Assembly: GCA_018824085.1 (NCBI GenBank)
Contig: JAHJHI010000025.1
Coordinates: 1 to 58,794, forward strand
Direction of reading: 5' to 3'
Origin: Gammaproteobacteria bacterium
Lineage (GTDB): Bacteria > Pseudomonadota > Gammaproteobacteria > Burkholderiales > Rhodocyclaceae
DNA: 58,794 nt
Under the pieces are notes generated by a model, which did not search any database, was not told the DNA's origin, and saw only the letters and a list, made by a program, of their open reading frames with translations. Positions 1 through 9,469 of this stretch are shown here, piece by piece. Numbering within the stretch: the stretch's first letter is position 1; every line of letters starts with the position of its first letter. The translations under genes and the position numbers were made by a program.

Positions 1-1
1 C

Positions 2-340
2 GGCGGCACCGTCGGAATCCTGCCGGACCAGGTGCCGGCCAATGGCGAGGGCGTGTGGGCCGATTTCTTCGGACGCCCCGCGTACACGATGACGCTGGCG
101 GCACGGCTGACGTCGATGGCGGCCGGCACGCTGATGGTGTTTGCCGAACGCCTGCCGCGCGGACGCGGCTTCCGTCTCCATTTCCTGCCGTGCGAGGTGG
201 CCGTGACCGGTGACACCGCGCAGCGTGTCGACGCCATCAACCGCAATGTCGAGGCGCTCGTACGACGCTACCCGGCCCAGTACATCTGGGGCTACAAGCG
301 CTACAAGCGACCGCCCGGCGTCGAACGGCCCGCGCGTTAG
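2..340 (+). CDS. Lipid A biosynthesis acyltransferase, LpxL/HtrB family (3' end only)
   Basis: Only the last 112 codons are inside the window; the frame is open from base 2 to the TAG at 338-340. The visible part reads GGTVGILPDQ followed by GVWADFFGRPAYT, the conserved C-terminal half of the inner-membrane acyltransferases that add secondary acyl chains to Kdo-lipid A. The catalytic HX4D/E motif lies upstream of the window. The end (YIWGYKRYKRPPG) is typical of the family. I cannot tell LpxL from LpxM or a paralogue from this fragment. The next gene starts 10 bp downstream, so the two are probably co-transcribed. Confidence 0.85.
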   Translation, partial: GGTVGILPDQVPANGEGVWADFFGRPAYTMTLAARLTSMAAGTLMVFAERLPRGRGFRLHFLPCEVAVTGDTAQRVDAINRNVEALVRRYPAQYIWGYKRYKRPPGVERPAR

Positions 341-349
341 AATGCGCGG

Positions 350-778
350 ATGTTTGAAAATCCTTCGCCACAGGCCATCGGCGAGCTGTTGCGACGGGTG
401 CGCACGGTGGCCGTCGTCGGCCTGTCCCCCAATGACGCGCGCCCGAGCCACCGCGTGGCGCGGGCGATGCAGCGTTTCGGCTGGCGCATCGTGCCGGTGC
501 GCCCGGCCGTGAGCGCGGTGCTCGGCGAGCCCGCCTATCCGGCCCTTGAAGACATCCCCCCCGATCTGCGGACCGGCATCGATCTGGTCGAGGTGTTCCT
601 CGCGCCGGCCCGGGTCGATGCGATCGTGGATCAGTGCATCGCGCTCGGCCTGTCCGCGATCTGGCTGCAGGACGGCGTGATCAATGAATCAGCGGCGCAG
701 CGCGCGCGTGATGCCGGTCTGACGGTCGTCATGGACCGCTGCGTGTGGCGCGACTATGTGGCGATGGTGAGCGAATGA
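350..778 (+). CDS. CoA-binding domain protein (YccU-like)
   Basis: This 142-aa protein is a single Rossmann-like CoA-binding domain. The N-terminal strand and glycine turn read [10 protein letters not shown] (about residues 19-28), followed by the conserved [13 protein letters not shown] and, later, [10 protein letters not shown] and AIWLQDGV. These segments are shared with YccU-type proteins and with the CoA-binding domain of succinyl-CoA synthetase alpha. The family is thought to bind CoA, but no reaction has been assigned. The gene starts 10 bp after the acyltransferase. Its TGA overlaps the ATG of dapF (ATGA), which points to translational coupling. Confidence 0.8.
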   Translation: MFENPSPQAIGELLRRVRTVAVVGLSPNDARPSHRVARAMQRFGWRIVPVRPAVSAVLGEPAYPALEDIPPDLRTGIDLVEVFLAPARVDAIVDQCIALGLSAIWLQDGVINESAAQRARDAGLTVVMDRCVWRDYVAMVSE

Positions 779-1608
779 AGATCCGTTTTTCCAAGATGCA
801 CGGGCTGGGCAACGATTTCGTCGTCATCGACGCCATCCGTCAGCAGGTCGAACTCAGTGCGGCGCAGGTACGGTTCCTTGCCGACCGCCATTTCGGTGTC
901 GGCTGTGACCAGTTGCTGCTGGTCGAGCGGGCGCGGCAGCCGGACGTCGATTTCCGCTACCGCATCTTCAACGCCAATGGCGGGGAAGTGGAGCAGTGCG
1001 GCAATGGCGCGCGCTGCTTCGTGCGTTTCGTCTGCGAACAGGGCCTGACTGACCAGCGTGAAATCCGGGTCGAGACGATGAGCGGGATCATCACGTTGCG
1101 GCATGAGGACGACGGCGATGTGACGGTGAACATGGGCTTGCCGGTGTTCGAGCCGGCGCGCATCCCGTTCGTGTCGATGTCCGACGCCTTCGTGCAGCCG
1201 CTCGATGTGGCGGGCGTCGCGGTGCCTGTCACCGCCGTGTCGATGGGCAATCCGCATGCGGTTCAGATCGTGGCGGACGTCGACACCGCACCGGTCGCGG
1301 CGAGCGGCCCGCTGATCGAGGCGCATGAGCGCTTTCCGGCGCGCGTCAACGCCGGGTTCATGCAGGTGCTCGATCCGCATCACATCCGCCTGCGCGTCTA
1401 CGAACGCGGTGCCGGTGAAACGCTGGCCTGCGGCACGGGCGCCTGCGCCGCTGTCGTCACCGGCATCGTGCGCAACCTTCTCGAAAGTCCGGTTCGGGTC
1501 ACGACACGTGGCGGCGAACTGCGCATTGCATGGGCCGGACAAGGTGAGCCGGTCTTCATGACCGGCCCCGCGGTCACCGTTTTTGAAGCAGACATCAATC
1601 TGGAGTAA
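775..1608 (+). CDS. dapF: Diaminopimelate epimerase
   Basis: A 277-aa cytoplasmic enzyme that interconverts LL- and meso-diaminopimelate without a cofactor, for lysine and peptidoglycan synthesis. The two catalytic cysteines of the family are visible: C75 in [10 protein letters not shown] and C219 in TLACGTGAC. The N-terminus [13 protein letters not shown] is diagnostic. I chose the ATG at 775 because it gives the usual [10 protein letters not shown] start and overlaps the preceding stop codon by ATGA. A longer frame from 745 adds residues that do not fit the family. The DUF484 gene follows 7 bp later, the arrangement seen around dapF in many proteobacteria. Confidence 0.97.
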   Translation: MKIRFSKMHGLGNDFVVIDAIRQQVELSAAQVRFLADRHFGVGCDQLLLVERARQPDVDFRYRIFNANGGEVEQCGNGARCFVRFVCEQGLTDQREIRVETMSGIITLRHEDDGDVTVNMGLPVFEPARIPFVSMSDAFVQPLDVAGVAVPVTAVSMGNPHAVQIVADVDTAPVAASGPLIEAHERFPARVNAGFMQVLDPHHIRLRVYERGAGETLACGTGACAAVVTGIVRNLLESPVRVTTRGGELRIAWAGQGEPVFMTGPAVTVFEADINLE

Positions 1609-1615
1609 TCGAGGC

Positions 1616-2266
1616 ATGAGAGCCGACGACGTCGCGCGTTACCTGCAGGATCATCCGCAGTTTTTCGAGGACTACCACGATCTGCTGGCGCAGCTCTACG
1701 TCCCGCATCCGCATGGCGGGCGCACCATCTCGATCACCGAAAGGCAGATCCTCACCTTGCGCGAGCGCGCCAAGGCGCTCGAACTGAAACTGGCCGAACT
1801 GTTGCGCTTCGGCGAGGACAACGACCTCATTTCCGGGCGCGTGCATGCGCTGTCGATCGCCTTGCTCACCGCCGGCAGCTTTGATTCGGTCATGACCGCG
1901 TTGCGCGAGCAGCTGGCCGAGGCGTTCGCCATTCCGCACCTTGCGCTGCGCCTGTGGAACAGCGTGCTGACGCGTGACAACGAGGTGTTCGCGCCGGTTG
2001 AAGAGGGCATTCGCGTGTTCGCGAACGAGAGCAAGCAACCTTATTGCGGCCCGGTGAACGATCTTGGCGTGCTTGCCTGGTTCGGCGACGTAGCGCCGTC
2101 CGTTCAGTCCATGGCGCTGATACCGCTGCGCCGTGATTCGCGCACCGTCGGCCTGCTGGCGCTGGGTGCCACCGATGAAACGCGTTTCGTGCCGGACATG
2201 GGCACGCTCTATCTGGAGCGTATCGGCGAATTGCTGGGCGCCTCGCTCATCCGCGAACTGGGCTGA
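1616..2266 (+). CDS. DUF484 family protein
   Basis: A 216-aa protein starting MRADDVARYLQDHPQFFEDY, the hallmark N-terminus of the DUF484 family, which is a GAF-like domain protein of unknown function. The central part (FAIPHLALRLWN, then ALIPLRRDSRTVGLLALGA) fits a GAF-type fold. The ATG at 1616 was chosen over an upstream in-frame start because the family begins here. In many proteobacteria this gene sits between dapF and xerC; here no xerC follows and the next gene is dksA, 232 bp downstream. Confidence 0.85.
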   Translation: MRADDVARYLQDHPQFFEDYHDLLAQLYVPHPHGGRTISITERQILTLRERAKALELKLAELLRFGEDNDLISGRVHALSIALLTAGSFDSVMTALREQLAEAFAIPHLALRLWNSVLTRDNEVFAPVEEGIRVFANESKQPYCGPVNDLGVLAWFGDVAPSVQSMALIPLRRDSRTVGLLALGATDETRFVPDMGTLYLERIGELLGASLIRELG

Positions 2267-2498
2267 CCGCTCCGGGGCGAACGGGCGTATTCCGCCGGAC
2301 GGAGGCGCGGCGCGGCGCGGCCGGCAGCGCCGGCTCGCGAACCGCCCCGGTTTGGTGCGCGGCTGCTCGCGGAGGCCGCGTTTCGCGGCTGCGGATCGCC
2401 CGGCGCGCGGCCCGTTTGAACGCAGTGACACAGACAGTCATTTTTTTCGCGAAACATTGGTATCCTCCCCGTCTTTCCAACCCTGGGAGTTCCTGCGG
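2267..2498 (+). other. DUF484-dksA intergenic region
   Basis: 232 bp without a gene. The first part is very GC-rich; an AT-richer stretch with a T tract (about 2440-2450) precedes dksA and is where I would expect its promoter. I cannot assign -35 and -10 boxes with confidence, and I see no Zur-like palindrome. Confidence 0.4.
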
Positions 2499-2936
2499 AT
2501 GGCCACCAAGAACGCCAGTAAGGCCGACAAGCCGCTAACTGAAGCCGACATGCTGAAGATGTCGGAAAAGGAATACATGAATGAGGCGCAACTCGCGTTC
2601 TTCCGCGATTTGCTGAGCCACATGCGTGACGACATCCTGCGCAAGGCCGATGAAACCGTAGAGCACATGCGCGAGGTCGACAACGTGTCCGATCCCGCCG
2701 ACCGCGCAACGGTTGAAGAGGAACACACGCTCGAACTGCGCGCCCGTGATCGCGAGCGCAAGCTGCTCAAGAAGATCGAGCAGGCGATCGATCGCATCGA
2801 TGCCGGCGAGTACGGCTATTGCGACGAGACCGGCGAGCCGATAGGCGTGCCGCGACTGCTCGCACGCCCGACCGCCACGCTGACGATCGAGGCACAGGAG
2901 CGCCGCGAACGCTTGCAGAAGCTCTACGGCGACTGA
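2499..2936 (+). CDS. dksA: RNA polymerase-binding transcription factor DksA (one-cysteine type)
   Basis: A 145-aa protein with the N-terminal coiled-coil region of DksA (residues about 20-100) and the C-terminal zinc-finger region. DksA enters the RNA polymerase secondary channel and, with ppGpp, adjusts rRNA and biosynthetic promoters. Only the first of the four classical zinc cysteines is kept (C108); the others are T111, T129 and A132. The fold must therefore be stabilised without the usual zinc site. Similar Cys-poor forms are known in alpha- and betaproteobacteria. The ATG at 2499 has a CTGGGAGT ribosome-binding site. The long upstream reading frame is a shadow. Confidence 0.93.
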   Translation: MATKNASKADKPLTEADMLKMSEKEYMNEAQLAFFRDLLSHMRDDILRKADETVEHMREVDNVSDPADRATVEEEHTLELRARDRERKLLKKIEQAIDRIDAGEYGYCDETGEPIGVPRLLARPTATLTIEAQERRERLQKLYGD

Positions 2937-2954
2937 GTCAGCGCGAGCCCGGCA

Positions 2955-3293
2955 ATGCGACAACGCCTGTCCCTGCTGCGGCTCGCCCTGTTTTTGCTGT
3001 GCCTGCTCGGGGCGCAGCATGGTGCGCTCGTACATGCTTTCGAGCATGTGCGGGCAACTGCGGGCACGTCATTTCTTGACGCAGGCGGTTCCGGCGGTGG
3101 CGGCGAGCACGGTCTCGTCTGTGCCGACTGCCTGTCCGCGCAGTCCTTTTCCGCAATCTTTGCAAGTCTCGCGTCCGCGGCGGTACCGTCCGGCCTCGCG
3201 CACGTCTGTCGCGCACGGGCGGCCGCGCATGACGCGCACTGCCCGGTTCCCGAACCGCGCGCGCACGGCCCGCCCGCCTCCTTCCTGCTCTGA
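2955..3293 (+). CDS. Small secreted His/Cys-rich protein upstream of TonB-dependent receptor
   Basis: A 112-aa protein that begins with a clear signal peptide (MRQRLSLLRLALFLLCLLG). The mature part is rich in possible metal ligands: HGALVHAFEHV, GEHGL, CADCL, LAHVC and AAHDAHCP. It resembles the loosely defined DUF2946-type small proteins often found beside TonB-dependent receptors. It lies 18 bp after dksA and 89 bp before a ZnuD-like receptor. A role in zinc or copper binding in the periplasm is my inference from composition and context only. Confidence 0.55.
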   Translation: MRQRLSLLRLALFLLCLLGAQHGALVHAFEHVRATAGTSFLDAGGSGGGGEHGLVCADCLSAQSFSAIFASLASAAVPSGLAHVCRARAAAHDAHCPVPEPRAHGPPASFLL

Positions 3294-3382
3294 CATCGTG
3301 CGCCTCGAAGGCGCGCCCATTCACTGACAGACAAGGGTCGCGTCCGGCGCGGCCCCGCGCCCGCGTGGCGCAGGGAGATTTC

Positions 3383-5401
3383 ATGTTGACGCATTCATTG
3401 CGAAGCGCCGTCGCGGCCGCTTCGTTCGTATCCTTTTCGGTTCCCGTCCTGGCGCAGGCCATCCCCAATCTTCCCGCCGTCGTGGTGACCGGCAATCCGC
3501 TCGGCAGCGACCTTTCGGATCTGGTCAGCCCGGTGTCGGTGATGGATGACCACGCGCTCAGGCTGCATGGCGCCAGCACGCTGGGTGAAACCGTGGGCAA
3601 CCTTCCGGGGGTCAGTTCGACCTGGTTCGGTCCGAATGCGAGCCGGCCGGTCATTCGCGGCCTGGATGGCGACCGGGTCCGCATACTGGGCAACGGTGGC
3701 GCCTCGCTCGACGCGTCGTCGCTGTCCTATGACCATGCGGTGACGATAGACCCGCTCGCGATCGAACGGGTCGAGGTCGTGCGCGGGCCGGCTGCGCTCA
3801 TGTATGGCGGCAACGCCGTCGGCGGCGTGGTCAATGCGATCGACAACCGGATTCCGCAGTACGCGCTCGATGGCGCGAGCGGCCGCGTTGAAACCATGCT
3901 GGGCGGCGCCGATTCCACCCGCTCGCTGTCCGGGCGCGGCGAATTCGGTGCCAGCGGCTTCAATCTTCACGTCGATGGCTTCCGGCGCAGCACGTCGGAC
4001 ACCCGCGTGCCGGACAGCACCGGCATGTCGCGCATCCGCAATTCAGCGGCGCACAGCGACGGTGGCGCGCTCGGCGGCTCGTTTGCCGGTGATCACGGCT
4101 ATCTGGGTCTGTCCTACAGCCAGTTCAACAGCGACTACGGCACCGTGGCCGAACCGACGGTGACGATAGGCATGCGCAGCGAGCGCTGGGATCTGGCGGG
4201 CGAGGCGCGCGATCTCGACGGTTTCATCACCGGTGTCAAGGCGCACTTCGGTCATACCGACTATGACCATACCGAGTTCGACGATGGCGCTCCTGCCACG
4301 CGTTTCCTCACCCAGGGCAACGATTTCCGCCTCGAAGCGAGCCACGCGCCGATCGGGCCGCTGCGCGGCGTCATCGGACTGCAGGCCGACAGCAGCGATT
4401 TTTCGGCACTCGGCGACGAAGCCTTCGTGCCGGCGACCGCGACCGATACCCGTGCGCTCTTCCTGTTCGAGGAGATGCGCCTCGGGGCGTTGCGGCTGAC
4501 CTTTGGCGGCCGGCTGGAGCGAGTGAAGATTGCGTCCGACGGCGGCGGCCCGGACGATCTGAACGCACCGGGCAACGCACGCTTCGGCGACGGGCAGGAA
4601 CGCCGCTTCACCGCGCGCAGCGCGGCATTCGGCGCAATCTATCCGCTGAACGAAGTGCTTTCTCTGGCCGGGCAGCTCGCGCATACCGAGCGTGCGCCGA
4701 CCTTCTACGAACTGTATGCAAACGGCCCGCATGCAGCGACCGGCAACTATGAGCTCGGCGATGCGACGCTGGACAAGGAGCAGTCGAATTCGCTCGACGT
4801 ACAGCTGCGGCTCAAGCTTGGCGAGCACAGCGCAAGCTTTGGCGTGTTCCACAGCCGTTTCCGCAACTACATCGCGCTTGCCGGCTCCGGCAACAGCCGC
4901 GATGAAGACGGCCTGATCAACAACGTCGGCGGCGAGCTGCCGGAGTTCGTCTATCAAGCGGTGCCGGCGAAGTTCACGGGATTCGAGGCACAGGCGCACC
5001 TGCTGCTGTGCCACTGCGCCGGCGAACTGCATCTCGACCTGCAGGCGGACGCCGTGCGCGCCAGCAACCGCGACACCGGCGAGGCGCTGCCGCGCATTCC
5101 GCCGATGCGGGCGCTTGCCGCGCTGAACTGGCAGCACGACGCGCTGCTGACCCGGCTTGAGGTGCAGGGCGCCCGCCGGCAGGAGCGCGTCGACACGAAT
5201 GGTTCGCCGACGGCCGGCTATACGCTGGTCAACGCTTTCGCCAGCTATCGCTTGCCGGGCGCCGGTGGCATGAACTGGGAAGCGTGGCTGCGCGGCAACA
5301 ACCTGTTCGACGTCGAAGCCCGCAGTGCCGTGTCCTTCCTGAAGGATCTGGCGCCGTTGCCGGGCCGCAGCGTGATGGCCGGCCTGCGAGCCGATTTCTG
5401 A
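3383..5401 (+). CDS. TonB-dependent outer-membrane receptor, ZnuD-like
   Basis: A 672-aa outer-membrane receptor. A signal peptide ends near PVLAQA. A plug domain follows, with a TonB-box-like VVVTGNPL and RGLDGDRVRILGNGG, SLSYDHAVTIDPLAIERVEVVRGPAALMYG. The C-terminal barrel ends on an aromatic residue (GLRADF). The plug wording and the HAATGNYELGDATLDKE segment are those of the ZnuD/heme-like receptor group, so zinc is the favoured substrate, but iron or cobalamin cannot be excluded. The ATG at 3383 is preceded by GGGAG at 3373-3377, which favours it over the GTG at 3365. The preceding small His-rich protein supports a metal role. Confidence 0.85.
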   Translation: MLTHSLRSAVAAASFVSFSVPVLAQAIPNLPAVVVTGNPLGSDLSDLVSPVSVMDDHALRLHGASTLGETVGNLPGVSSTWFGPNASRPVIRGLDGDRVRILGNGGASLDASSLSYDHAVTIDPLAIERVEVVRGPAALMYGGNAVGGVVNAIDNRIPQYALDGASGRVETMLGGADSTRSLSGRGEFGASGFNLHVDGFRRSTSDTRVPDSTGMSRIRNSAAHSDGGALGGSFAGDHGYLGLSYSQFNSDYGTVAEPTVTIGMRSERWDLAGEARDLDGFITGVKAHFGHTDYDHTEFDDGAPATRFLTQGNDFRLEASHAPIGPLRGVIGLQADSSDFSALGDEAFVPATATDTRALFLFEEMRLGALRLTFGGRLERVKIASDGGGPDDLNAPGNARFGDGQERRFTARSAAFGAIYPLNEVLSLAGQLAHTERAPTFYELYANGPHAATGNYELGDATLDKEQSNSLDVQLRLKLGEHSASFGVFHSRFRNYIALAGSGNSRDEDGLINNVGGELPEFVYQAVPAKFTGFEAQAHLLLCHCAGELHLDLQADAVRASNRDTGEALPRIPPMRALAALNWQHDALLTRLEVQGARRQERVDTNGSPTAGYTLVNAFASYRLPGAGGMNWEAWLRGNNLFDVEARSAVSFLKDLAPLPGRSVMAGLRADF

Positions 5402-5564
5402 CGCCGGGTGCGGCCCGCGCACGCGGGTCGCGCTGTCTTTGTCACGTATCGTTACGGCTTGCCCGAGCAAGCAGAGGGGGTTGCAGGTTAAAGTGAAGAT
5501 CTGTGTCGACTTATTACCGGTCGTGCCGTTAATTCCCGTGGGTTGAACAGGTTTTCCTTTCTCC

Positions 5565-6776
5565 GTGGCTTTCTCTTTCTTCAAAAAATCATCCGCGCCT
5601 CAGGTCGAGACGCGAAAACCTGCGCAGCCGGTCAGCGGCGGGCAGGCGCCGGTGTCGCGTCCGCCGTCCGCACCGTCCCCGGGCGCTCCGTCGTCCGGCG
5701 GGCTGATTTCGCTCGACCTGATATCGCGTGACCCGCTCGACGGGGCGCGCCGCATGGGCAAGGGCGAACTGGAAGTTCAGGATGTGTCGGCCGGGCTGCA
5801 TCCGGTCATCGAAGAAGCCGCGATGCTGTTCGCCAACAGCGACGACGAAGCCGCCATGCGCCTGCTCGAACGTGCCACGTTCGACGATCTTGGCAATTCC
5901 ACCGAGCAGGTCTGGGCGATGCTGTTCGACCTGTGCCACGCGCTCGGGCGCAGCGATGCATTTGAAGCGCATGCGCTCGCCTTTGCCGAGCGTTTCGAAC
6001 GTTCGGCTCCTGCCTGGCCGGCAAATCCTTGCAATGGCGCGACAAGCGGTCCGCCGACGCTGACCCTGTCGGGCAGGCTGTGCGCCGACAGCCGTGCGGT
6101 GATCGACCAGTTCGATCGGCTCGGCTGCAAGACGCCGGTGTTGCGGCTCGATGTGGGGCGGATGAAGGACGTCGACGACGACGGCGCGGCCATGCTGCTG
6201 GAAGCGCTGGTGAAAGTGCGTCGCCACGGCCGCAGCGTGGCCGTGATCAACGCCGAGCACCTCAAGAATCTCTTGGCGCCGCGAATTGCGCCGGGCGAAG
6301 CGCGCGGGGCGCCGCAGTGGCAGCTGTATCTGGAGGCATTGCAGCAACTCGGAGACGAGTCCGCGTTCGAGGACGTTGCGATTCAATACGCGGTCACATT
6401 CGAACAGTCGCCCCCGTCCTGGGAAGGCAATCGTGTCGCGGCGGTGGTGGCGCCAGTTGCGGTGCCGCCGGCAAGCGCAGCGAAAGCGTCGCCGGTGCGG
6501 GCAAAGGTTGCATTGAGTGGCGAAATCATCGGCGCCAAGCAGGACGCATTCGCGATCCTGACGTCGGGTGACCATCCACAGGGTGTGCTCAAGGTTGATT
6601 GTTCCGATCTGCGCCGCATGGATTTCATCAGTGCCGGCCTGCTTTTCAATGTCATTACCGCGGCACAGGCAACCGGATGCCAGCCACGCCTCGTCGAGGT
6701 CCGGCCCATGGTGGCCGCGCTCCTGCTGCTCATCGGCGTTGCGGCGGTTGCGGAAATTCAGCAACGGCGGTTCTAG
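5565..6776 (+). CDS. Duplicated STAS-domain protein upstream of hslVU
   Basis: A 403-aa protein with a GTG start at 5565 (MAFSFFKK). After a Pro/Ser-rich linker it contains two copies of a module: a short helical segment ending in a shared pattern (SDAFEAHALAFAERFERSAPAW, first copy written here only in outline, and ESAFEDVAIQYAVTFEQSPPSW) followed by a STAS domain. The first STAS is near residues 165-235 (LRLDVGRMKDVDDDGAAML) and the second near 320-400 (LKVDCSDLRRMDFISAGLL). STAS domains mediate regulated protein contacts, as in anti-sigma antagonists. Partners and function are unknown. hslV starts 84 bp later. Confidence 0.8.
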   Translation: MAFSFFKKSSAPQVETRKPAQPVSGGQAPVSRPPSAPSPGAPSSGGLISLDLISRDPLDGARRMGKGELEVQDVSAGLHPVIEEAAMLFANSDDEAAMRLLERATFDDLGNSTEQVWAMLFDLCHALGRSDAFEAHALAFAERFERSAPAWPANPCNGATSGPPTLTLSGRLCADSRAVIDQFDRLGCKTPVLRLDVGRMKDVDDDGAAMLLEALVKVRRHGRSVAVINAEHLKNLLAPRIAPGEARGAPQWQLYLEALQQLGDESAFEDVAIQYAVTFEQSPPSWEGNRVAAVVAPVAVPPASAAKASPVRAKVALSGEIIGAKQDAFAILTSGDHPQGVLKVDCSDLRRMDFISAGLLFNVITAAQATGCQPRLVEVRPMVAALLLLIGVAAVAEIQQRRF

Positions 6777-6860
6777 CGCCCGTCCGGGCGCATGTGCCCG
6801 GCGCTTGTGCATGCGTTAAAGTGCGCAGCCACTCCCTCGTTTTATCGTTCAGGAACAGGC

Positions 6861-7400
6861 ATGGAACAGTTTCATGGCACGACCATTCTGTCGGTGCGCC
6901 GGCCAGGGCAGGTTGCCCTCGGCGGCGACGGGCAGGTCACGCTGGGCAACATCGTTGTCAAGGCCAGCGCGCGCAAGGTGCGGCGTCTCTATCAGGGCCG
7001 CATCCTTGCGGGATTCGCGGGCGGCACGGCCGACGCATTCACGCTGTTCGAACGCTTCGAAGCCAAGCTGGACAAGCACCAGGGCAATCTGATGCGCAGC
7101 GCGGTCGAACTGGCGAAGGACTGGCGTACCGATCGCATGTTGCGCCGGCTCGAGGCAATGCTGGCGGTGGCGGACCGCGAATCGTCGCTCATCATCACCG
7201 GCAACGGCGACGTGCTTGAACCGGAGGGCGGAATCGTTGCCATAGGCTCGGGCGGCCCTTACGCGCAGTCCGCGGCACGGGCACTGATCGAGAATACCGA
7301 ACTGTCCGCGCAGGATGTCGTGTCCCGGTCGCTCGGCATCGCCGGCGATCTGTGCATCTACACCAACCAGAGTCACACCATCGAAGTGATTGACTGGTAG
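6861..7400 (+). CDS. hslV: ATP-dependent protease subunit HslV
   Basis: A 179-aa proteasome-like peptidase that forms a double hexamer capped by HslU. Processing after HG would expose Thr7 as the catalytic N-terminal threonine (MEQFHG then TTILSVRR). [10 protein letters not shown] and the C-terminal SHTIEVIDW are typical. The ATG at 6861 follows an AGGAACAGG stretch. A longer frame from 6792 is not family-like. hslU begins 28 bp after the stop, so the two form the usual hslVU operon. Confidence 0.97.
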   Translation: MEQFHGTTILSVRRPGQVALGGDGQVTLGNIVVKASARKVRRLYQGRILAGFAGGTADAFTLFERFEAKLDKHQGNLMRSAVELAKDWRTDRMLRRLEAMLAVADRESSLIITGNGDVLEPEGGIVAIGSGGPYAQSAARALIENTELSAQDVVSRSLGIAGDLCIYTNQSHTIEVIDW

Positions 7401-7428
7401 GTCCTTCAAGTCAGCTTCGAACGAGAAC

Positions 7429-8751
7429 ATGACACCTTCAGAAATCGTGTCCGAACTGGACAAACACATCGTGGGCCAGACGAGCGCGAAGCGTTCGGTG
7501 GCCGTTGCGCTGCGCAACCGCTGGCGCCGCGCTCAGGTCGCAGAACCGCTGCGGACCGAGATCACGCCCAAGAACATCCTGATGATAGGCCCGACCGGTG
7601 TCGGCAAGACGGAAATCGCCCGCCGCCTGGCGCGTCTGGCGAATGCGCCCTTCGTGAAGGTCGAAGCGACCAAATTCACCGAAGTGGGTTACGTCGGCCG
7701 TGACGTCGACAGCATCATTCGCGACCTGATGGAGATTGCGATCAAGGATCTGCGCGAACGCGCCATGAAGGCGGTGCGCGCGCGCGCCGAGGATGCCGCG
7801 GAAGACCGTGTGCTCGACGTGCTGCTGCCGCCGGCGCGCCCGGTCGGTTTTGGCGCCGACGCGCCGCCGGTGGACGAGTCGGCCACGCGGCAGAAATTCC
7901 GCAAGAAGCTGAGGGAAGGCGAACTCGACGACAAGGAAATCGATGTCGAAGTGGCGGTGGCGCCCGCTTCGATGGAGATTCTGACGCCGCCTGGCATGGA
8001 GGAGCTGACCGGCCAGCTGCAGTCGATGTTCCAGAACATGGGCGCGCAGCGCCGCCGTGCCCGCAAGATGCGCGTCAAGGAGGCGCTGCGTGTGCTGGCC
8101 GACGAAGAAGCCGCGCGTCTGGTCAACGAGGACGAGATCAAGCTGCAGGCTCTGGATGCGGTCGAGCAGCACGGCATCGTGTTCCTCGACGAGATCGACA
8201 AGATCGCGACCCGCTCGGACAGCGGCGGCGCGGACGTTTCGCGCCAGGGCGTGCAGCGCGACCTGCTGCCGCTGGTCGAGGGTACGACGGTGTCGACCAA
8301 GTACGGCATGGTCCGGACGGATCACATCCTGTTCATCGCGAGCGGCGCTTTCCATCTGTCGCGCCCGAGTGATCTGGTGCCGGAACTGCAGGGGCGCTTT
8401 CCGATCCGCGTCGAGCTGGAGTCCCTGTCGGTCGATGACTTCGAACGCATCCTGACGTCCACCGACGCCTGCCTGACCCGCCAGTACGTCGCGCTGCTCG
8501 GAACGGATGGCGTGACGCTGGAATTCACGGCGGACGGCGTGCGTCGCCTGGCCGAGGTTGCGTGGTCGGTGAATGAGCGCACCGAAAACATCGGTGCGCG
8601 CCGCCTGCATACGGTGATGGAGAAGCTGCTGGAAGACGTGTCGTTCGACGCCGGCCAGCGCGACCTGTCCGTCACGGTCGATGCCGCCTATGTCGATGTC
8701 CGGCTGGGGGAGTTGTCGCAAAGCGAAGACCTCGCCCGCTATGTCCTCTAG
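7429..8751 (+). CDS. hslU: ATP-dependent protease ATPase subunit HslU
   Basis: A 440-aa AAA+ unfoldase that feeds substrates to HslV. Walker A is GPTGVGKT at 54-61, Walker B is [10 protein letters not shown], and the intermediate domain lies between them (about 110-230). [14 protein letters not shown] after Walker A is characteristic of HslU. The C-terminus LARYVL is the usual tail that inserts into HslV pockets. The start at 7429 gives [17 protein letters not shown]; the frame also opens at 7390 but would overlap hslV. dsbB follows after 45 bp. Confidence 0.98.
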   Translation: MTPSEIVSELDKHIVGQTSAKRSVAVALRNRWRRAQVAEPLRTEITPKNILMIGPTGVGKTEIARRLARLANAPFVKVEATKFTEVGYVGRDVDSIIRDLMEIAIKDLRERAMKAVRARAEDAAEDRVLDVLLPPARPVGFGADAPPVDESATRQKFRKKLREGELDDKEIDVEVAVAPASMEILTPPGMEELTGQLQSMFQNMGAQRRRARKMRVKEALRVLADEEAARLVNEDEIKLQALDAVEQHGIVFLDEIDKIATRSDSGGADVSRQGVQRDLLPLVEGTTVSTKYGMVRTDHILFIASGAFHLSRPSDLVPELQGRFPIRVELESLSVDDFERILTSTDACLTRQYVALLGTDGVTLEFTADGVRRLAEVAWSVNERTENIGARRLHTVMEKLLEDVSFDAGQRDLSVTVDAAYVDVRLGELSQSEDLARYVL

Positions 8752-8796
8752 GCGCGCCCGCGCGCCTGTTCCTTCGTTCGTTTCCGAGCCCGCCCG

Positions 8797-9276
8797 ATGA
8801 CTCCGATCGCCCGTACGCGTCTGCTTTTCCTGCTGTCCTACCTGTGTTTCGGACTGGTCGCCTATGCGCTCTATCTGCAGCACATCGAGCACCTGGCGCC
8901 GTGCCCCCTTTGCATCCTTCAGCGCTACGCCTTTGGCGGCGCCGGTCTCTTCCTGTTGCTCAGCGGCCTGTTCGGCGGTTCGCTGGCTCGCAGCGGGCTT
9001 TGGGTGTCCGCGTTGCTGTCGGCCGCCGGTGCCGCTGTGGCGGGCCGTCATGTCTATGTGCTGTACAACCCCTCCGTGAGCTGCGGCCTTGATCCGGTGG
9101 AGGACTTCGTCAATAGCCTCCCGCCGGCGCAGTGGCTGCCGCAGGCTTTCTTTGCCGACGGTACGTGCGGTGCGAAGCTGCCGCCGGTGCTGGGTCTCGA
9201 CATTCCCGAGTGGTCACTGCTCTGGCTCGTCGTGCTCACGCTCACCGCCGTGCTGCTGTCGCTGCGACGCGCCTGA
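8797..9276 (+). CDS. dsbB: Disulfide bond formation protein DsbB
   Basis: A 159-aa inner-membrane protein with four hydrophobic helices that reoxidises DsbA and passes electrons to quinone. The first periplasmic cysteine pair is C36-P-L-C39; the second pair is C96 (VSCGLDP) and C124 (GTCGAK), as required for disulfide exchange. No dsbA gene is visible in the window. It follows hslU by 45 bp on the same strand and may share its transcript. Confidence 0.95.
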   Translation: MTPIARTRLLFLLSYLCFGLVAYALYLQHIEHLAPCPLCILQRYAFGGAGLFLLLSGLFGGSLARSGLWVSALLSAAGAAVAGRHVYVLYNPSVSCGLDPVEDFVNSLPPAQWLPQAFFADGTCGAKLPPVLGLDIPEWSLLWLVVLTLTAVLLSLRRA

Positions 9277-9469
9277 ATGGCCTGCCGGCCCCGCAGGGTA
9301 TCGTCCCGGGCCGGCCGCCACGACGAATTCGGGGGCACGGCGGCATTCGTCCTTTAGCACCGGCGTTTCGCGCCGATAGCATCCAGACAGCGCGCCCGCA
9401 CGTTTTTCGGGCCTGTAGGACAATGCGCGCTGGCATGCACGCACCGCGTGCCCACGATATGAGGAATCC

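Noticed and set aside
754-1617. A 287-codon open frame on the minus strand opposite dapF
   Set aside because: It mirrors dapF exactly and has no recognisable domains; long antisense frames are expected in GC-rich DNA.
2267-2498. A missing xerC between DUF484 and dksA
   Set aside because: The gap is too short for xerC and shows no remnant, so it is a difference in gene order rather than a decayed gene.
9277-9469. A terminator after dsbB
   Set aside because: The GGCCGGCC-type inverted repeats in the gap lack a T tract, so I do not call one.
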